Source: Herbidospora mongoliensis (GTDB taxonomy: Bacteria; Actinomycetota; Actinomycetes; Streptosporangiales; Streptosporangiaceae). Taken from it: DNA of 64,000 bases. Numbering within the stretch: position 1 is the stretch's first letter; each line of letters starts with the position of its first letter. The notes under the pieces were generated by a model. That model saw only the letters and a program-made list of their open reading frames with translations. It was not told the origin of the DNA and did no database searches. Location of the stretch: contig NZ_BBXD01000009.1 in NCBI RefSeq assembly GCF_001570545.1, positions 186,001 to 250,000 of the forward strand. The letters run 5' to 3'. This document shows, in pieces, positions 24,744-34,537 of this stretch. Both the position numbers and the translations under genes were made by a program.

Positions 24744-25653
24744 CGAAGCCCTCCCCCGTCAGGCCGACGAAGACGTCTTCCAGGCTGGGCCTGATCACCT
24801 GGAAGCCGCGGATCGACACCCCCGCTTTGAACAGCAGGTCGCTGACGTGTTCTGGGGCCATGCGGCCGATCTCGGCGCTGACGTGGTCGGGGGCCGACTT
24901 CACGTCGCCGAGGGCCAGGTCGGTCAGGACCTTCGTCGCGGCCGTCACGTCCACCGTCTCCACCTCGACCCGGGTGGACGAGGCTGATCTCAGTTCGCTC
25001 ATCGAGCCCTGGGCGACCAGGCGGCCGGTTCGCATGACGCCGATGTGGGTGCACATCTGTTCGACCTCCGCCAGCAGGTGGGACGACACGAACACCGTCG
25101 TCCCGTCGGCCGCGATGTCCTTGATCAGGCCACGCACCTCGCGGGTGCCCTGGGGGTCGAGGCCGTTGGTGGGTTCGTCGAGGATCAGCAGGTCCCGGCG
25201 GCTCAGCAGGGTGCTGGCGATGGCCAGGCGCTGGCGCATGCCCAGCGAGTAGGCCTTGTAGCGTTTGGCGGCCGCCGCCGTCAGGCCCACCCGGTCGAGG
25301 GAGTCGGCCACGCGTCGCTTCGCGGACGACGCGTCGGCCGCCGGGTTGGCGGCGTCCAGGCGGAGGAGGTTGGCGGTGCCGGTCAGCCACGGGTAGAAGG
25401 CGGGGCCCTCGACCAGCGCGCCCACCCTCGTCAGGGCCGCGCGGGCCGGGGCGCCGAACAGGGCGCTGGTGCCGCCGGTCGGGGTGATCAGGCCGAGCAG
25501 CATGCGGATCGTGGTGGTCTTGCCCGATCCGTTGGGGCCGAGGAAGCCGTACACGGAACCGCCCGGGACGGCCAGGTCGACGCCGTCGACGGCGATCTGG
25601 CCTCCCGGGAAGCGTTTCGTCAGGCCCCGCGTGGCTATCGCGGGAGCGTTCAT
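24730..25653 (-). CDS. ABC exporter ATP-binding protein
   Basis: 307 residues starting MNAPAIATRGLTKRF. Walker A GPNGSGKTTT, signature YSLGMRQRLAI, Walker B LLILDEPTNGLDPQGT and switch His FVSSHLLAEVEQM are intact. A C-terminal ~80-residue extension (VETVDVTAATKVLTDLALGD and following), as seen in CcmA/BcrA-type drug-exporter ATPases, ends in LEDVFVGLTGEGFDV. The ATG overlaps the stop of the LolA-like gene (ATGA) and its own end overlaps the permease start. The DNA upstream of this ATG is also open in the same frame but is the shadow of the LolA-like gene. Confidence 0.92.
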   Translation of the reverse strand: MNAPAIATRGLTKRFPGGQIAVDGVDLAVPGGSVYGFLGPNGSGKTTTIRMLLGLITPTGGTSALFGAPARAALTRVGALVEGPAFYPWLTGTANLLRLDAANPAADASSAKRRVADSLDRVGLTAAAAKRYKAYSLGMRQRLAIASTLLSRRDLLILDEPTNGLDPQGTREVRGLIKDIAADGTTVFVSSHLLAEVEQMCTHIGVMRTGRLVAQGSMSELRSASSTRVEVETVDVTAATKVLTDLALGDVKSAPDHVSAEIGRMAPEHVSDLLFKAGVSIRGFQVIRPSLEDVFVGLTGEGFDVDR

Positions 25654-26693
25654 CCGGCCGCCTTCTCCAGGGTCTCGGGGGTCACGGCGCCGACCAGGAG
25701 GCGTCCGTCGTCGGTGATGAGGGCCGACACCAGCTTCGTGGTGATCACCTTGCCGCCGGCGACGGTCTTGGCGCCGGCCAGGAGCGGGTTGTCCTTGAAC
25801 TGCGTGGCGTCGAAGGGCAGCGTCACGACGGAGGTCCAGCCCTTGCCGGTGACGGCGAGGTCGCCGGTAGGCATCTGCGGACGCTCCTGGGTGAGCACGG
25901 GCAGATCGCCTTCGGTCACCTTCGCGCCGGGGGGCGGGGTGAAGGTGAAGTTCTCCGGCGCGGGCCTGGCGAAGGTGATCGAGTCGAAGCCGACCTCGAA
26001 GGCCGGTTCGGCCGCGCCCTTGGCGAAGATCTGGACCCGCAACGGCACCATGGTCTCGCCGTCGACCGCCAGGCGGACGTCCCGGACCAGGGATTCCGGC
26101 GCCTTCGGCGCCAGCACCAGCTCGTATGCCGCCCTCCCGGCGACCGTGGAGTCGTTGCCCACGCTGACGGCCGTGTCGGACTCGGCCATGGCCAGCGCGA
26201 GGCGGGCCGCGTCGGGTGGGGTCACGGCGGTGGGGAGGGGCGCGGGAGCAGGCGTACCGGACGGGATCTTGATCTTTGTCGCGGTGTTGGCCGCGCTGTC
26301 CCACCACCACGCCTGACCCTTGTTGTAGATCAGGTTCTGCTCACTCATGGGACCGGGGATCGCCAGGCGGACCTGGTCGGCGGAGCCGTACCAGACCTTG
26401 AGTTCGTGGGAACCCGACAGCAGCGCCAGCGGGCTCGGACCCGACGGCACCGCGGGCAGGGCGGGGATGCCGAGCGAGGCGGTCTCGACGATGGTGCCGG
26501 ACATCGGCGGCATCGACCCGGGCCCGCCCCAGCGGGCGCCGACCTCGGTGAGAAGCTGGTCGGCGGTGAGTTCCGGCAGTTGCGGCTCCCCCTGGACGGC
26601 CGCGATGACCGGGCCCGCTCCGATGGCGCCCGCCACCACCAACAGGGCGGCGGCCGGGACCCCCCACCTCACGACGCGTGCTCTGGTGAACAT
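25650..26693 (-). CDS. Secreted/anchored LolA-MucB-like protein, partner of the ABC exporter
   Basis: 347 residues from the ATG at 26693, chosen because GGAGG lies seven bases upstream; the frame stays open far upstream, over the response-regulator gene, but that part is an antisense shadow. An N-terminal TM/signal helix (GVPAAALLVVAGAIGAGPVIA) is followed by an extracytoplasmic domain of the LolA/LppX/RseB half-barrel type, with SHELKVWYGSADQVRLAI, IYNKGQAWWWDSAANTATKI and ARLALAMAESDTA. Actinobacterial members sit next to ABC-2 exporters and are thought to accept lipids or hydrophobic ligands. The three genes are coupled by overlapping stop and start codons and are divergent from a two-component system. 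Confidence 0.8.
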   Translation of the reverse strand: MFTRARVVRWGVPAAALLVVAGAIGAGPVIAAVQGEPQLPELTADQLLTEVGARWGGPGSMPPMSGTIVETASLGIPALPAVPSGPSPLALLSGSHELKVWYGSADQVRLAIPGPMSEQNLIYNKGQAWWWDSAANTATKIKIPSGTPAPAPLPTAVTPPDAARLALAMAESDTAVSVGNDSTVAGRAAYELVLAPKAPESLVRDVRLAVDGETMVPLRVQIFAKGAAEPAFEVGFDSITFARPAPENFTFTPPPGAKVTEGDLPVLTQERPQMPTGDLAVTGKGWTSVVTLPFDATQFKDNPLLAGAKTVAGGKVITTKLVSALITDDGRLLVGAVTPETLEKAAG

Positions 26694-26753
26694 CTCATGT
26701 CCTCCAATCTGATGGACGTGCCCCCACCATGCGCGCCCGGCCCTGTGGGGAGA

Positions 26754-26780
26754 CTGAGACGTGCTGAGACCGCTCTCAGC
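26754..26780. promoter_or_regulatory. Tandem CTGAGAC repeats and palindrome between LolA-like operon and response regulator
   Basis: CTGAGAC occurs at 26754-26760 and again at 26764-26770, ten bases apart, as expected for a tandem OmpR/PhoB-class binding site. The second copy is part of a perfect inverted repeat, GCTGAGA-CCGC-TCTCAGC (26763-26780). It lies 33 bp before the response-regulator ATG and 60 bp before the LolA-like gene on the other strand, so one site could control both. Confidence 0.5.
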
Positions 26781-26813
26781 CGAACCACAGGTCAGAACCC
26801 GCAAAATGGGGAA

Positions 26814-27477
<664 letters not shown>

Positions 27478-27488
<11 letters not shown>

Positions 27489-28821
27489 CCCGTTCCGGTG
27501 GTGGCGGCGGCGCAGCCTGCGGGTCCGGCTGACCGTGGTGGCCACCGCCGCGCTCGGGCTCGGCCTGGGGGTCGCGGCGTGGGTGTTCGTGAACGTCCTG
27601 GGCCGGTCACTGATCAACACGATCGACGACGAGGTGACCTCGCGGGCCCGCGAGATCGTGGCGCTGTCCGACGCCGGGCGGCTCGACGGGGAGATCGTCC
27701 CGACGAAGGCGACGATCGTGCAGGTCATCGACAAGGACGGGCGGATCACCGCGGCGACGCCGTCCACCGACCGGCTGGTCCCGCTGCTGCCGTCGGGTTC
27801 CCGGAAGAGCGCGGCGGACACGGGGAAGCCCCAGTTCCTGGACGGGCGGCCCTACGGGATTCCGGCCGTGCTGCGGATCACGGTGATGAGCGCGGACAAC
27901 GGCGTGACCGTGCTGACGGCCCGCTCCTTCTCCGAGATCGAACGGTCCCTGAAGGCGACCGGCCACGTGCTGCTGCTCGGGACGCCGTTGTTGCTGGTCC
28001 TGCTCGCAGGGGCGTCCTGGGTGATCATCGGACGGACCTTGAGCCCCATCGGGGCCCTCAGACGCGGCGCGACGGAGATCACCGGGACGTCGCCGTCACG
28101 GCGGCTGCCGGTGCCCGAGGCCAACGACGAGGTGCACTCGCTGGCGATGACGCTCAACGACATGCTGGCCCGCCTGGAAGAGGCCGGTTCCCGGCAGCGG
28201 GCCCTGGTGAGCGACGCGGCGCATGAGCTGCGCAGTCCGCTCGCGAGCATGCGGCTCCAGCTCGAGGTGGCGTTGAGTCACCCTGACGGGCAGGACTGGC
28301 GTGAGACGGCCGAGGGCGTCCTTGAGGACACGTTGCGGCTCTCCAAGCTGGCCGAAGACCTGCTGGCGCTGGCGCGGCTCGACGAAGGCCGGGCGCTCCG
28401 GCACGAGCCTGTGGAGCTGGGGCGGCTGGTCACCCGGACCGCTTCCCGGTACGGGCTGGACGCCGACATCCCCGCCGAGGCCGTCGTCGTGATCGGGGCC
28501 GAGATGGATCTGGGGCGGGTGCTCGTCAACCTGATCGACAACGCGGTCCGGCACGGTCACGACAAGGTCGGCGTGGGGCTCTGGAAGGCCGGCCCTTGGG
28601 CGGTCGTCACGGTCACCGATGACGGGCCGGGCATTCCCGAGGAGGATCGGGAGCGGGTGTTCGACCGGTTCACCCGGCTGGACACGGCGCGGGCGCGCGA
28701 CGACGGGGGGACGGGGCTGGGGCTGGCCATCGCCCGGGAGGTCGTCGAGGCTCACGGCGGGACGATCAAGCTGGGCGACGCGGAACCGGGCTTGATCGCG
28801 ACGGTCCGGCTCCCCGTGTGA
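27478..28821 (+). CDS. Membrane sensor histidine kinase
   Basis: 447 residues. TM1 is LTVVATAALGLGLGVAAWVFVNVL; an extracellular sensor of about 120 residues follows; TM2 is HVLLLGTPLLLVLLAGASWVII. HAMP starts at GRTLSPIGALRRGATEI. HisKA has the H-box SDAAHELRSPLASMRLQ with the phospho-His. HATPase has the N-box LVNLIDNAVRHG, DDGPGIPEEDRERVFDRF and GGTGLGLAIAREV. All motifs are intact. It pairs with the overlapping response regulator, most likely to sense envelope stress and control the divergent LolA-ABC exporter. The last 70 bp overlap the convergent solute-binding-protein gene. Confidence 0.95.
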
Positions 28822-30026
28822 ACCGTCGCGCAGAAGTCGCGGTTGCTCTTGGCGGGCCGGTGCCAGCCGGGAACGACCACGCCCCGGTTGCGCAGGCTCC
28901 TCATGGCCAAGCGGTCCCATTCGCTGTTCTTCCCGTCCTCCAGCAGGAAGGCGTCGATCTTCTCGCTCAGTGATCGGCACACGTCGGGAAAACCGTCGGG
29001 AAAGGCGATCCCGTACTGCTCCATCTGGCCTTCCTGCGGCTGCTGGGGATCGGCGATCTCCTTGTCACCGTTCGCCGCGTACATCTTCGCGGCGGGATCG
29101 AAGGCTCGCAGAATGCTCCAGTCGGAGGCGATGTAGGAGAACTTCCCGGCGGGATCGAAGAATCGGGAGACACAGTCCACCAACTGGGTGAACGAGTCGT
29201 CCATCCGGGTGACGCCGGGGCGGGCCTGGTCTCTCTGCTTGACCCAAGCGATCATCTGTTCCGCTCCCGTGGTGCCCGCGACCGCGCAACCACGGGCTAT
29301 CCCGTCTGCCGCGTACTCATCTTTTCTGGCGTTCCTCCACACCGTGGTGACGTCCAGATAATAGGGACCGGCCATATCGAATTCCCGAAGCCTGGGGGGT
29401 GTTATCGAGAACGTGGATATCACCAGGTGAACGGGTTCCTTACCGGCCTTCTCCGGGCTGCCGTCCCATTGACGCCGGCGCTCGTCCTGAGTCAGGTCCA
29501 CGAACTCCGGAATGAAACCGTATTCCTTCGCGAGATAGTCCGCGAGCTGGATGTCGAATCCCGCCGGTCGCGCCGTCGGGCTCTCCCGGTGGCTCCACCC
29601 GGGAAGACGGCCGTTGATGCCGATCCTCACGGTCTTGCCTTTGGCCAGGTAGTCCTCAGCCCTCGGGTTCGAGCCGGCCAGGAACTCGTCGCGGAGATTC
29701 GGAAGGGGCACGCCGAAGGCCGTCACCGCGACAAGAGAGGTTGACACCAAGTAGGACACGATGTGCCAGCGCCGGCCGACAAAGGTGAACAGGCCGCGGG
29801 CCCGGCCGCCGGGTGCTGCCTGAAGCCGGTAGATCAGCAGGGCAACCACGATCGCCACGGCCGCCAGCAGCGTGCCGACCGCCGGGGCGAGTGTTTCCGT
29901 GCTCGTCCCCCTGAAAACCAGCACGGCCAGGAAGAGGGACACGGCGAGGGCCGGCGCGACCCACAGGATTTCTCCGGCGAGAAAGCGTCCACGTGACTGA
30001 TCGCTGTTGTCCTGATTGAGGGTCAC
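28752..30026 (-). CDS. Membrane-tethered family 3 solute-binding protein
   Basis: 424 residues. There is no cleavable signal; instead two or three N-terminal TM helices (LWVAPALAVSLFLAVLVF, VGTLLAAVAIVVALLIYRL, IVSYLVSTSLVAVTAFGV) precede a periplasmic-binding-protein-like domain. That domain begins KTVRIGINGRLPGW and has GFDIQLADYLAKEYGF, LVISTFSITPPRLREFDMAGPY and YIASDWSILRAFD, typical of amino-acid-type SBP family 3. No ABC transporter genes are adjacent, so it may act as a sensor and not in uptake. The start is GTG at 30026, six bases after TACCCT, i.e. leaderless. The 3' end overlaps the histidine-kinase gene by 70 bp, and its last ~20 residues may be unconstrained. Confidence 0.82.
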   Translation of the reverse strand: MTLNQDNSDQSRGRFLAGEILWVAPALAVSLFLAVLVFRGTSTETLAPAVGTLLAAVAIVVALLIYRLQAAPGGRARGLFTFVGRRWHIVSYLVSTSLVAVTAFGVPLPNLRDEFLAGSNPRAEDYLAKGKTVRIGINGRLPGWSHRESPTARPAGFDIQLADYLAKEYGFIPEFVDLTQDERRRQWDGSPEKAGKEPVHLVISTFSITPPRLREFDMAGPYYLDVTTVWRNARKDEYAADGIARGCAVAGTTGAEQMIAWVKQRDQARPGVTRMDDSFTQLVDCVSRFFDPAGKFSYIASDWSILRAFDPAAKMYAANGDKEIADPQQPQEGQMEQYGIAFPDGFPDVCRSLSEKIDAFLLEDGKNSEWDRLAMRSLRNRGVVVPGWHRPAKSNRDFCATVHTGSRTVAIKPGSASPSLIVPP

Positions 30027-30167
30027 GAGGGGAGGGTACTGACATGGCCCGTTTGCCGTCCGGAGATTTAGCCGATGTCGCCACTAATGCAATCTTGCTC
30101 AGTTCACAATAGGTCATTTCTAGACGAGACGGCCATTTGCCTCATTATCCGCAAATAGTCGGACTAA

Positions 30168-30803
30168 TCAGGTTAGGCCATGGTCGTGGGCGTACACGAT
30201 GACGGCCGGTCTGTCCCTGAGGTCGAGTTTCGTCAGGATGTTGCCCAGGTGGGTCTTCACCGTCGCCTCGGAGATGTGTAGGGCCGCCGCTGTCTCCGTG
30301 TTGGTGGCGCCCCGGGCGACCTGGGCCAGGACGTCGCGTTCCCGCTGCGTCAGTTGGGCCGCCGCCGAGCGGCCCTTCTGCTCCCTGACAGCCACCCGCC
30401 GGAAGGCCGTCAGAACGGGCCCGGCCACCTGGGGGTCTAGCCACGATCCGCCTTCGGCGACCATCGTGATGGCCCGGACGATGTCCTCTCCCGGGGCGTC
30501 CTTGAGGATGAAACCGGCCGCGCCCGCGCCGAGGGCCGCCGCCACGGTGTCGTCGTCGTCGAAGGTCGTGAGGATGAGCACCTTCGCCGCGCCGGAGAGC
30601 CGTCTGGTCGCCTCCGCGCCGTCGACGCGTCGCATGCGGATGTCCATGACGACGACGTCCGGTTTCCAGCGGGCGACCGCGTCGACCACCTGGTCGCCGT
30701 CGTCGCACTCCCCCACGATCGTGAAGGTCCCCTCGGGTTCGAGGATGCGGCGGAGACCGGCGCGTACCAGAGGCTGATCGTCGACCAGCAGCAGGGTGAT
30801 CAT
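30168..30803 (-). CDS. NarL/LuxR-family response regulator
   Basis: 211 residues starting MITLLLVDDQPLVRAGL. The phosphoacceptor Asp is in PDVVVMDIRMRRVDG, Thr in VLILTTFDDDDTV and Lys in GFILKDAPGED. The C-terminal LuxR-type helix-turn-helix is LTQRERDVLAQVARGATNTE ... ISEATVKTHLGNILTKLDLR. Its ATG overlaps the stop of the kinase gene (ATGA), so the pair is translationally coupled. A longer start at 30830 would lie inside the kinase gene and is not needed. Targets are unknown. The 30027-30167 spacer downstream is AT-richer than its surroundings and shows no gene. Confidence 0.95.
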   Translation of the reverse strand: MITLLLVDDQPLVRAGLRRILEPEGTFTIVGECDDGDQVVDAVARWKPDVVVMDIRMRRVDGAEATRRLSGAAKVLILTTFDDDDTVAAALGAGAAGFILKDAPGEDIVRAITMVAEGGSWLDPQVAGPVLTAFRRVAVREQKGRSAAAQLTQRERDVLAQVARGATNTETAAALHISEATVKTHLGNILTKLDLRDRPAVIVYAHDHGLT

Positions 30804-31975
30804 GCTGGAATCCTCGCCGACACGAGCCACTGCCCGTCGCGGATCCCCGCGTCGAACTCGCCTCCGGCGGCGGCGGCCCGTTCGCGCATGCCGGCCAGTC
30901 CGCTGCCCGGCCCGTTGTCCCTGAGGGTTCCGAGAGGGTTGCCGATCTCCACCGAGAGGTCGCCGCCGGCCACGGTCAGCGCCACCCGGGCCGCCCCGGC
31001 TCCGTGCCGGACCGCGTTGGCGAGGGCCTCCTGAACGATCCGGTACGCCGCCAGCTCCGCCCCCGGGTTCACCACCGCCACCCCGTCTACCGACAGCGTG
31101 AACTCCACCGGAGAACCGGCGACGCGGAAACTCTCGACCAGCGCCTCGACGTCGGCGAGCCCCGGCTGCGGGGAGGTCGTCGACTCCTCACCCGAGCGGA
31201 GGACCTTCACCAGCCGCCGCAGGTCGGCCAGGCTCGCCCGGCCGTGACGTTCGGCCTCTTCCAGCGCTTCGAGGGCGTCCGCTGACCTCTCTCGTTTGAT
31301 GGCCATCCGGGCGGCCGTGATGTGGAGCATGGTGACCGCGAGGGTGTGCCCGACCACGTCATGGACGTCCTGCGCCATGATCCGCCGCTGGTCGGCGGCC
31401 CGCTGGAGGGCCAGCGCCTCCAGGGCCTGGGCGACGAGCCGGCTGGAGTTGTGGCTGACCCGCACGGCATACGCGGCGGCGAGGGTGAGCGCGAACCCGA
31501 GATGCGCGGCCACCAGCACGACCGGCGGCGCGCCGATCAGCACGACGAGAGTCACCAGATAGGTCGCCCCGGTGACCCCTGCGACCAAGGGCAAGGGCGC
31601 GAACCCGACGTTCAGCGCTACCAGCAGCAGTCCGACCGCCAGCAGCATGAGCGAGGCGACCGGACTGTCCAGCCCGATCAGCGCGGCGGCCCCCAGCGGC
31701 CCCAGCACCGCCACCGCGAACCACCAGGTCGGCCCGTCGTCCCCCTTGACGAGCCAGCGCCCCCAGGGAATCGCCGAGACCAGCACCAGCACGATGCCGA
31801 TGATCCGGGGCTGCGGCGCGAGCGCGGCGGCCGGCACCGCCCCGGCCGTGAAAGCCAGGGCGAGCGCCGGCGCACCCACCCGGAACATCACGGAAAGCTC
31901 GACGGGAGCGGCCCTGCCCGCGCGGCGGAGGTCGTCCTCCCAGTCGCAGACAGCCGCGGCTACATCAGTCGCCAT
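30800..31975 (-). CDS. NarL-type (HisKA_3) sensor histidine kinase
   Basis: 391 residues from the ATG at 31975. The N-terminal half has about six TM helices (ALALAFTAGAVPAAAL, IIGIVLVLVSAIPWGRWL, LMLLAVGLLLVALNVGF, LVAAHLGFALTLAAAYAV) with almost no extracellular loops, so it probably senses something in or at the membrane. The dimerisation box is RIMAQDVHDVVGHTLAVTML with the phospho-His (DVHD), followed by HATPase motifs EALANAVRHG and GSGLAGMRERAAAAGG. This is the Streptomyces-style kinase that pairs with LuxR-type regulators. Upstream in-frame ATGs exist at 32026, but the region between is Pro/His-rich and unlikely to be coding. Confidence 0.92.
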   Translation of the reverse strand: MATDVAAAVCDWEDDLRRAGRAAPVELSVMFRVGAPALALAFTAGAVPAAALAPQPRIIGIVLVLVSAIPWGRWLVKGDDGPTWWFAVAVLGPLGAAALIGLDSPVASLMLLAVGLLLVALNVGFAPLPLVAGVTGATYLVTLVVLIGAPPVVLVAAHLGFALTLAAAYAVRVSHNSSRLVAQALEALALQRAADQRRIMAQDVHDVVGHTLAVTMLHITAARMAIKRERSADALEALEEAERHGRASLADLRRLVKVLRSGEESTTSPQPGLADVEALVESFRVAGSPVEFTLSVDGVAVVNPGAELAAYRIVQEALANAVRHGAGAARVALTVAGGDLSVEIGNPLGTLRDNGPGSGLAGMRERAAAAGGEFDAGIRDGQWLVSARIPA

Positions 31976-32105
31976 GGCCCCATCGTGCCGCCCATGACCG
32001 CTTGGTGGCCACGCATGAGGTCCCACGAAGCGGGCGTAGTGGCCATAAGGGCGAAGAACGCCCCTTGACGGCCACCGCGCTGTAGGCCGACGTCGTGAGC
32101 CACGG

Positions 32106-33017
32106 TCAGTGCCGCTTGATGGACACCACGTTGTAGGTCGTCGTCGGGGTCGGGGTGGTCGTGAAGCGGGCGTTGGGGAGGTAGAGGCGATCCTTGAAGG
32201 CCGCGACCGTCGTCGGGACGTCGAAGCCCGGGTCGGTCACCTTGCGCTCGATGGTGCCCTTCGTCGCGCGCCGGTCGAGTTCGACCCAGGTCACCGTGTT
32301 CAGGAAGTTCTGGACGACGATCAGCCTGCGCCCCTCCAGCAGCAGCCCGTCGCCGTTGGTCAGGAGTTCGGTCCCGAGGTCGACCTGCTTGGTCACCCCG
32401 GTCTTCTTGTCGACCCGGAACAGCTTCCCGGTGTTCGACTGGACCACCAGCAGCGCCTTCCCGTCGGGCGTCTGCGAGATCCCGTTGGCGTTGATGCCGG
32501 TCGTGTAGACGAGGTCCCCGGTCAGCGGGATCCTGGTGGCCTCGGCGGGCAGCCTTCCCCACCGGCTCAGGTCGAGCTTGTAGAGGAACGGGTTGGTCGA
32601 GTCGGTGAAATAGGCGGCGTCGCGGGTCAGCACGACGTCGTTCACGAACGAGGTCCCGGTCGCCAGCGTGTAGGTCTTCAGCAGCTTCCCGGTCCGCGCG
32701 TCGAGCACCCGGGCGTTCCCGCCGGTGCCGCCCGCGACGAACAGCCGGTTGCGCTTGACCTTCAGACCGAGGGACGGTGTCCCCGGTCCCGCGTTGATGA
32801 CCTTCCCGGTCCCGCTGCGCAGGTCGACCTTGAAGATGGCCCCGGTGGCCCGCGATCCGAAGTAGGCCGACCGCCCCTCGTCGACGGCGATGCCTTCGGG
32901 CTGGAAGCCGTCCGGCAGGGAGAACGTGGTCGGATATTTGGGTGCCGTCGAGGCGACGGCGGGCGGAGCCGCCACCAATACGGCTAAGAGACCGGCAACG
33001 AAGGCTGCCACTCGCAT
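32106..33017 (-). CDS. Secreted SMP-30/NHL-like beta-propeller protein
   Basis: 303 residues. A signal peptide (MRVAAFVAGLLAVLVAAPPAVAS) precedes a six-bladed propeller of the SMP-30/gluconolactonase type: FSLPDGFQPEGIAVDEGRSA, GAIFKVDLRSG, FVNDVVLTRDAAYFTDSTNP, TTGINANGISQTPDGKALLV, and NGDGLLLEGRRLIVVQN. The Asn/Asp residues in NGISQTPDG and NDVVLTRD match metal-site positions in the family. Actinobacterial homologs are often called superoxide-dismutase-like or gluconolactonase-like, but activity is unproven. I chose the ATG at 33017, where the signal peptide begins; an upstream ATG at 33050 is in frame. Confidence 0.8.
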   Translation of the reverse strand: MRVAAFVAGLLAVLVAAPPAVASTAPKYPTTFSLPDGFQPEGIAVDEGRSAYFGSRATGAIFKVDLRSGTGKVINAGPGTPSLGLKVKRNRLFVAGGTGGNARVLDARTGKLLKTYTLATGTSFVNDVVLTRDAAYFTDSTNPFLYKLDLSRWGRLPAEATRIPLTGDLVYTTGINANGISQTPDGKALLVVQSNTGKLFRVDKKTGVTKQVDLGTELLTNGDGLLLEGRRLIVVQNFLNTVTWVELDRRATKGTIERKVTDPGFDVPTTVAAFKDRLYLPNARFTTTPTPTTTYNVVSIKRH

Positions 33018-33115
33018 GAAACGGATCCCATCTGTCGTCGGAACGGACAACTGTCCGCTGTGCCCTGGGCCCAGGGTCTAACGCAATCCCCATGTGATTT
33101 ACATAAAATGTCGCG

Positions 33116-34537
33116 ATGCTCCCCCATCACGGCGTGACCGCTGAGGAACTGCTCGTCCGGCTGGCCGAGGCTCAGGAGGCCGACCTCCCCGTCCGGGGCG
33201 GGAAGGTCACCGCCTATGTGTACGACACCGGCCGCCCCGAGGTTCACGAGGCCGGCGCCGCCGTCTACGCGGGCATGCTCGAGGTCAACATGCTCGACCC
33301 GACGGCGTTCCCGAGCATGGTCGCCCTGGAGAAAGACGTCGTGAGCGCGGTGGCGGCCGAACTCGGCCAGCCGGGCGCACCGGGGATCTTCACCAGCGGC
33401 GGCACCGAGTCGATCATGCTGGCGGTCAAGGCGGCCCGCGACGCCCGTCCGGTCGGCAAGCCGCAGATGGTCGTCCCGGTCACCGCGCATCCGGCCTTCC
33501 ACAAGGCCGCCCACTACCTCGGGGTGGAGGTCGTCGCCGTCCCGGTCGACCTCGGCACCTACGCCGTCGACCCGGCCGAGATCGAGAAGGCCATCACGCC
33601 TGAGACGGTCCTCGTCGTCGTCTCGGCGCCCTCCTATCCGCAGGGCGTGATCGACCCCGTCCAGGAGGTCGCGGCCATCGCGGCGGCCCGGGACATCCCC
33701 TGCCACGTCGACGCGTGCGTGGGCGGCTGGCTGCTGCCGTGGCTGCGGGAGGCGGGGGCGGAGGTGCCCCCGTTCGACCTGTCCGTGCCGGGCGTCACGT
33801 CGATCTCCTGCGACCTGCACAAGTTCGGGTACGCCCCCAAGGGCGCCTCCGTGCTGCTGTTCAAGGACGCCGCGCTGCGCCGCAAGGCCTACTTCGCCTC
33901 GGCCGCCTGGCCCGGCTACACGATCATCAACGCCACCGTGCAGAGCTCCCGTTCGGCCGGCCCCCTCGGCGGAGCCTGGGGCACCCTGCACGCGCTGGGC
34001 CGCGAGGGCTACATCGAGCTCGGCCGGACCACCCTGGAAGCGACGAGGCGGATCGCCGAGGGCGCCGCCAAGATCCCCGGCCTGCGCGTCCTCGGCAACC
34101 CCCAGGCCGCTCTGGTCGCCATCGCGGGCTCCCCCGAAGTGGACGTGTTCGTCCTGGCCGACCAGGCCCGCAAGCGCGGCTGGTTCCTCCAGCCGCAGCT
34201 CTCCTACGCCGGCATCCCCGCCAACATCCACATCACCGTCACCGGCGTCACGCTGGAGCGCGTCGACGAGATGCTCGCCGTCATCGCCGAGTCGGCGGAG
34301 GCCGCCCGCGTCCAGGGCCCGGCGGTGGTCCCCGAGGGCTTGCCCGAGCTGATCGCGTCCCTCGACCTCGACGCACTCGACGACCCCACCTTCGTCGAAC
34401 TGGCCGCCTCGGTCGGCATCGACCTGACCTCCCGCGACCAGCCCGAGATGGCCGCCGTCAACGCGGTGCTCGACGCCCTCCCGGCGAAGACACGGGAGGC
34501 GATCCTGCTGAGGTTCCTGTCAGTGATCTACGGCTGA
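33116..34537 (+). CDS. PLP-dependent decarboxylase/lyase related to sphingosine-1-phosphate lyase
   Basis: 473 residues, fold type I. Substrate and cofactor motifs: GIFTSGGTESIMLAVKAAR (phosphate loop), VPVTAHPAFHKAAHYLGV (His that stacks on PLP), HVDACVGGWLLPWL (Asp to pyridine N), and SISCDLHKFGYAPKGASVLL with the Schiff-base Lys. The set and spacing match bacterial sphingosine-1-phosphate lyase homologs and group II decarboxylases more than glutamate decarboxylase. The reaction would be cleavage of a phosphorylated long-chain base or an amino-acid-like compound; the substrate is not determinable. It is leaderless: TAAAAT ends six bases before the ATG. The 3' end overlaps folP2 by 18 bp. 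Confidence 0.88.
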   Translation: MLPHHGVTAEELLVRLAEAQEADLPVRGGKVTAYVYDTGRPEVHEAGAAVYAGMLEVNMLDPTAFPSMVALEKDVVSAVAAELGQPGAPGIFTSGGTESIMLAVKAARDARPVGKPQMVVPVTAHPAFHKAAHYLGVEVVAVPVDLGTYAVDPAEIEKAITPETVLVVVSAPSYPQGVIDPVQEVAAIAAARDIPCHVDACVGGWLLPWLREAGAEVPPFDLSVPGVTSISCDLHKFGYAPKGASVLLFKDAALRRKAYFASAAWPGYTIINATVQSSRSAGPLGGAWGTLHALGREGYIELGRTTLEATRRIAEGAAKIPGLRVLGNPQAALVAIAGSPEVDVFVLADQARKRGWFLQPQLSYAGIPANIHITVTGVTLERVDEMLAVIAESAEAARVQGPAVVPEGLPELIASLDLDALDDPTFVELAASVGIDLTSRDQPEMAAVNAVLDALPAKTREAILLRFLSVIYG

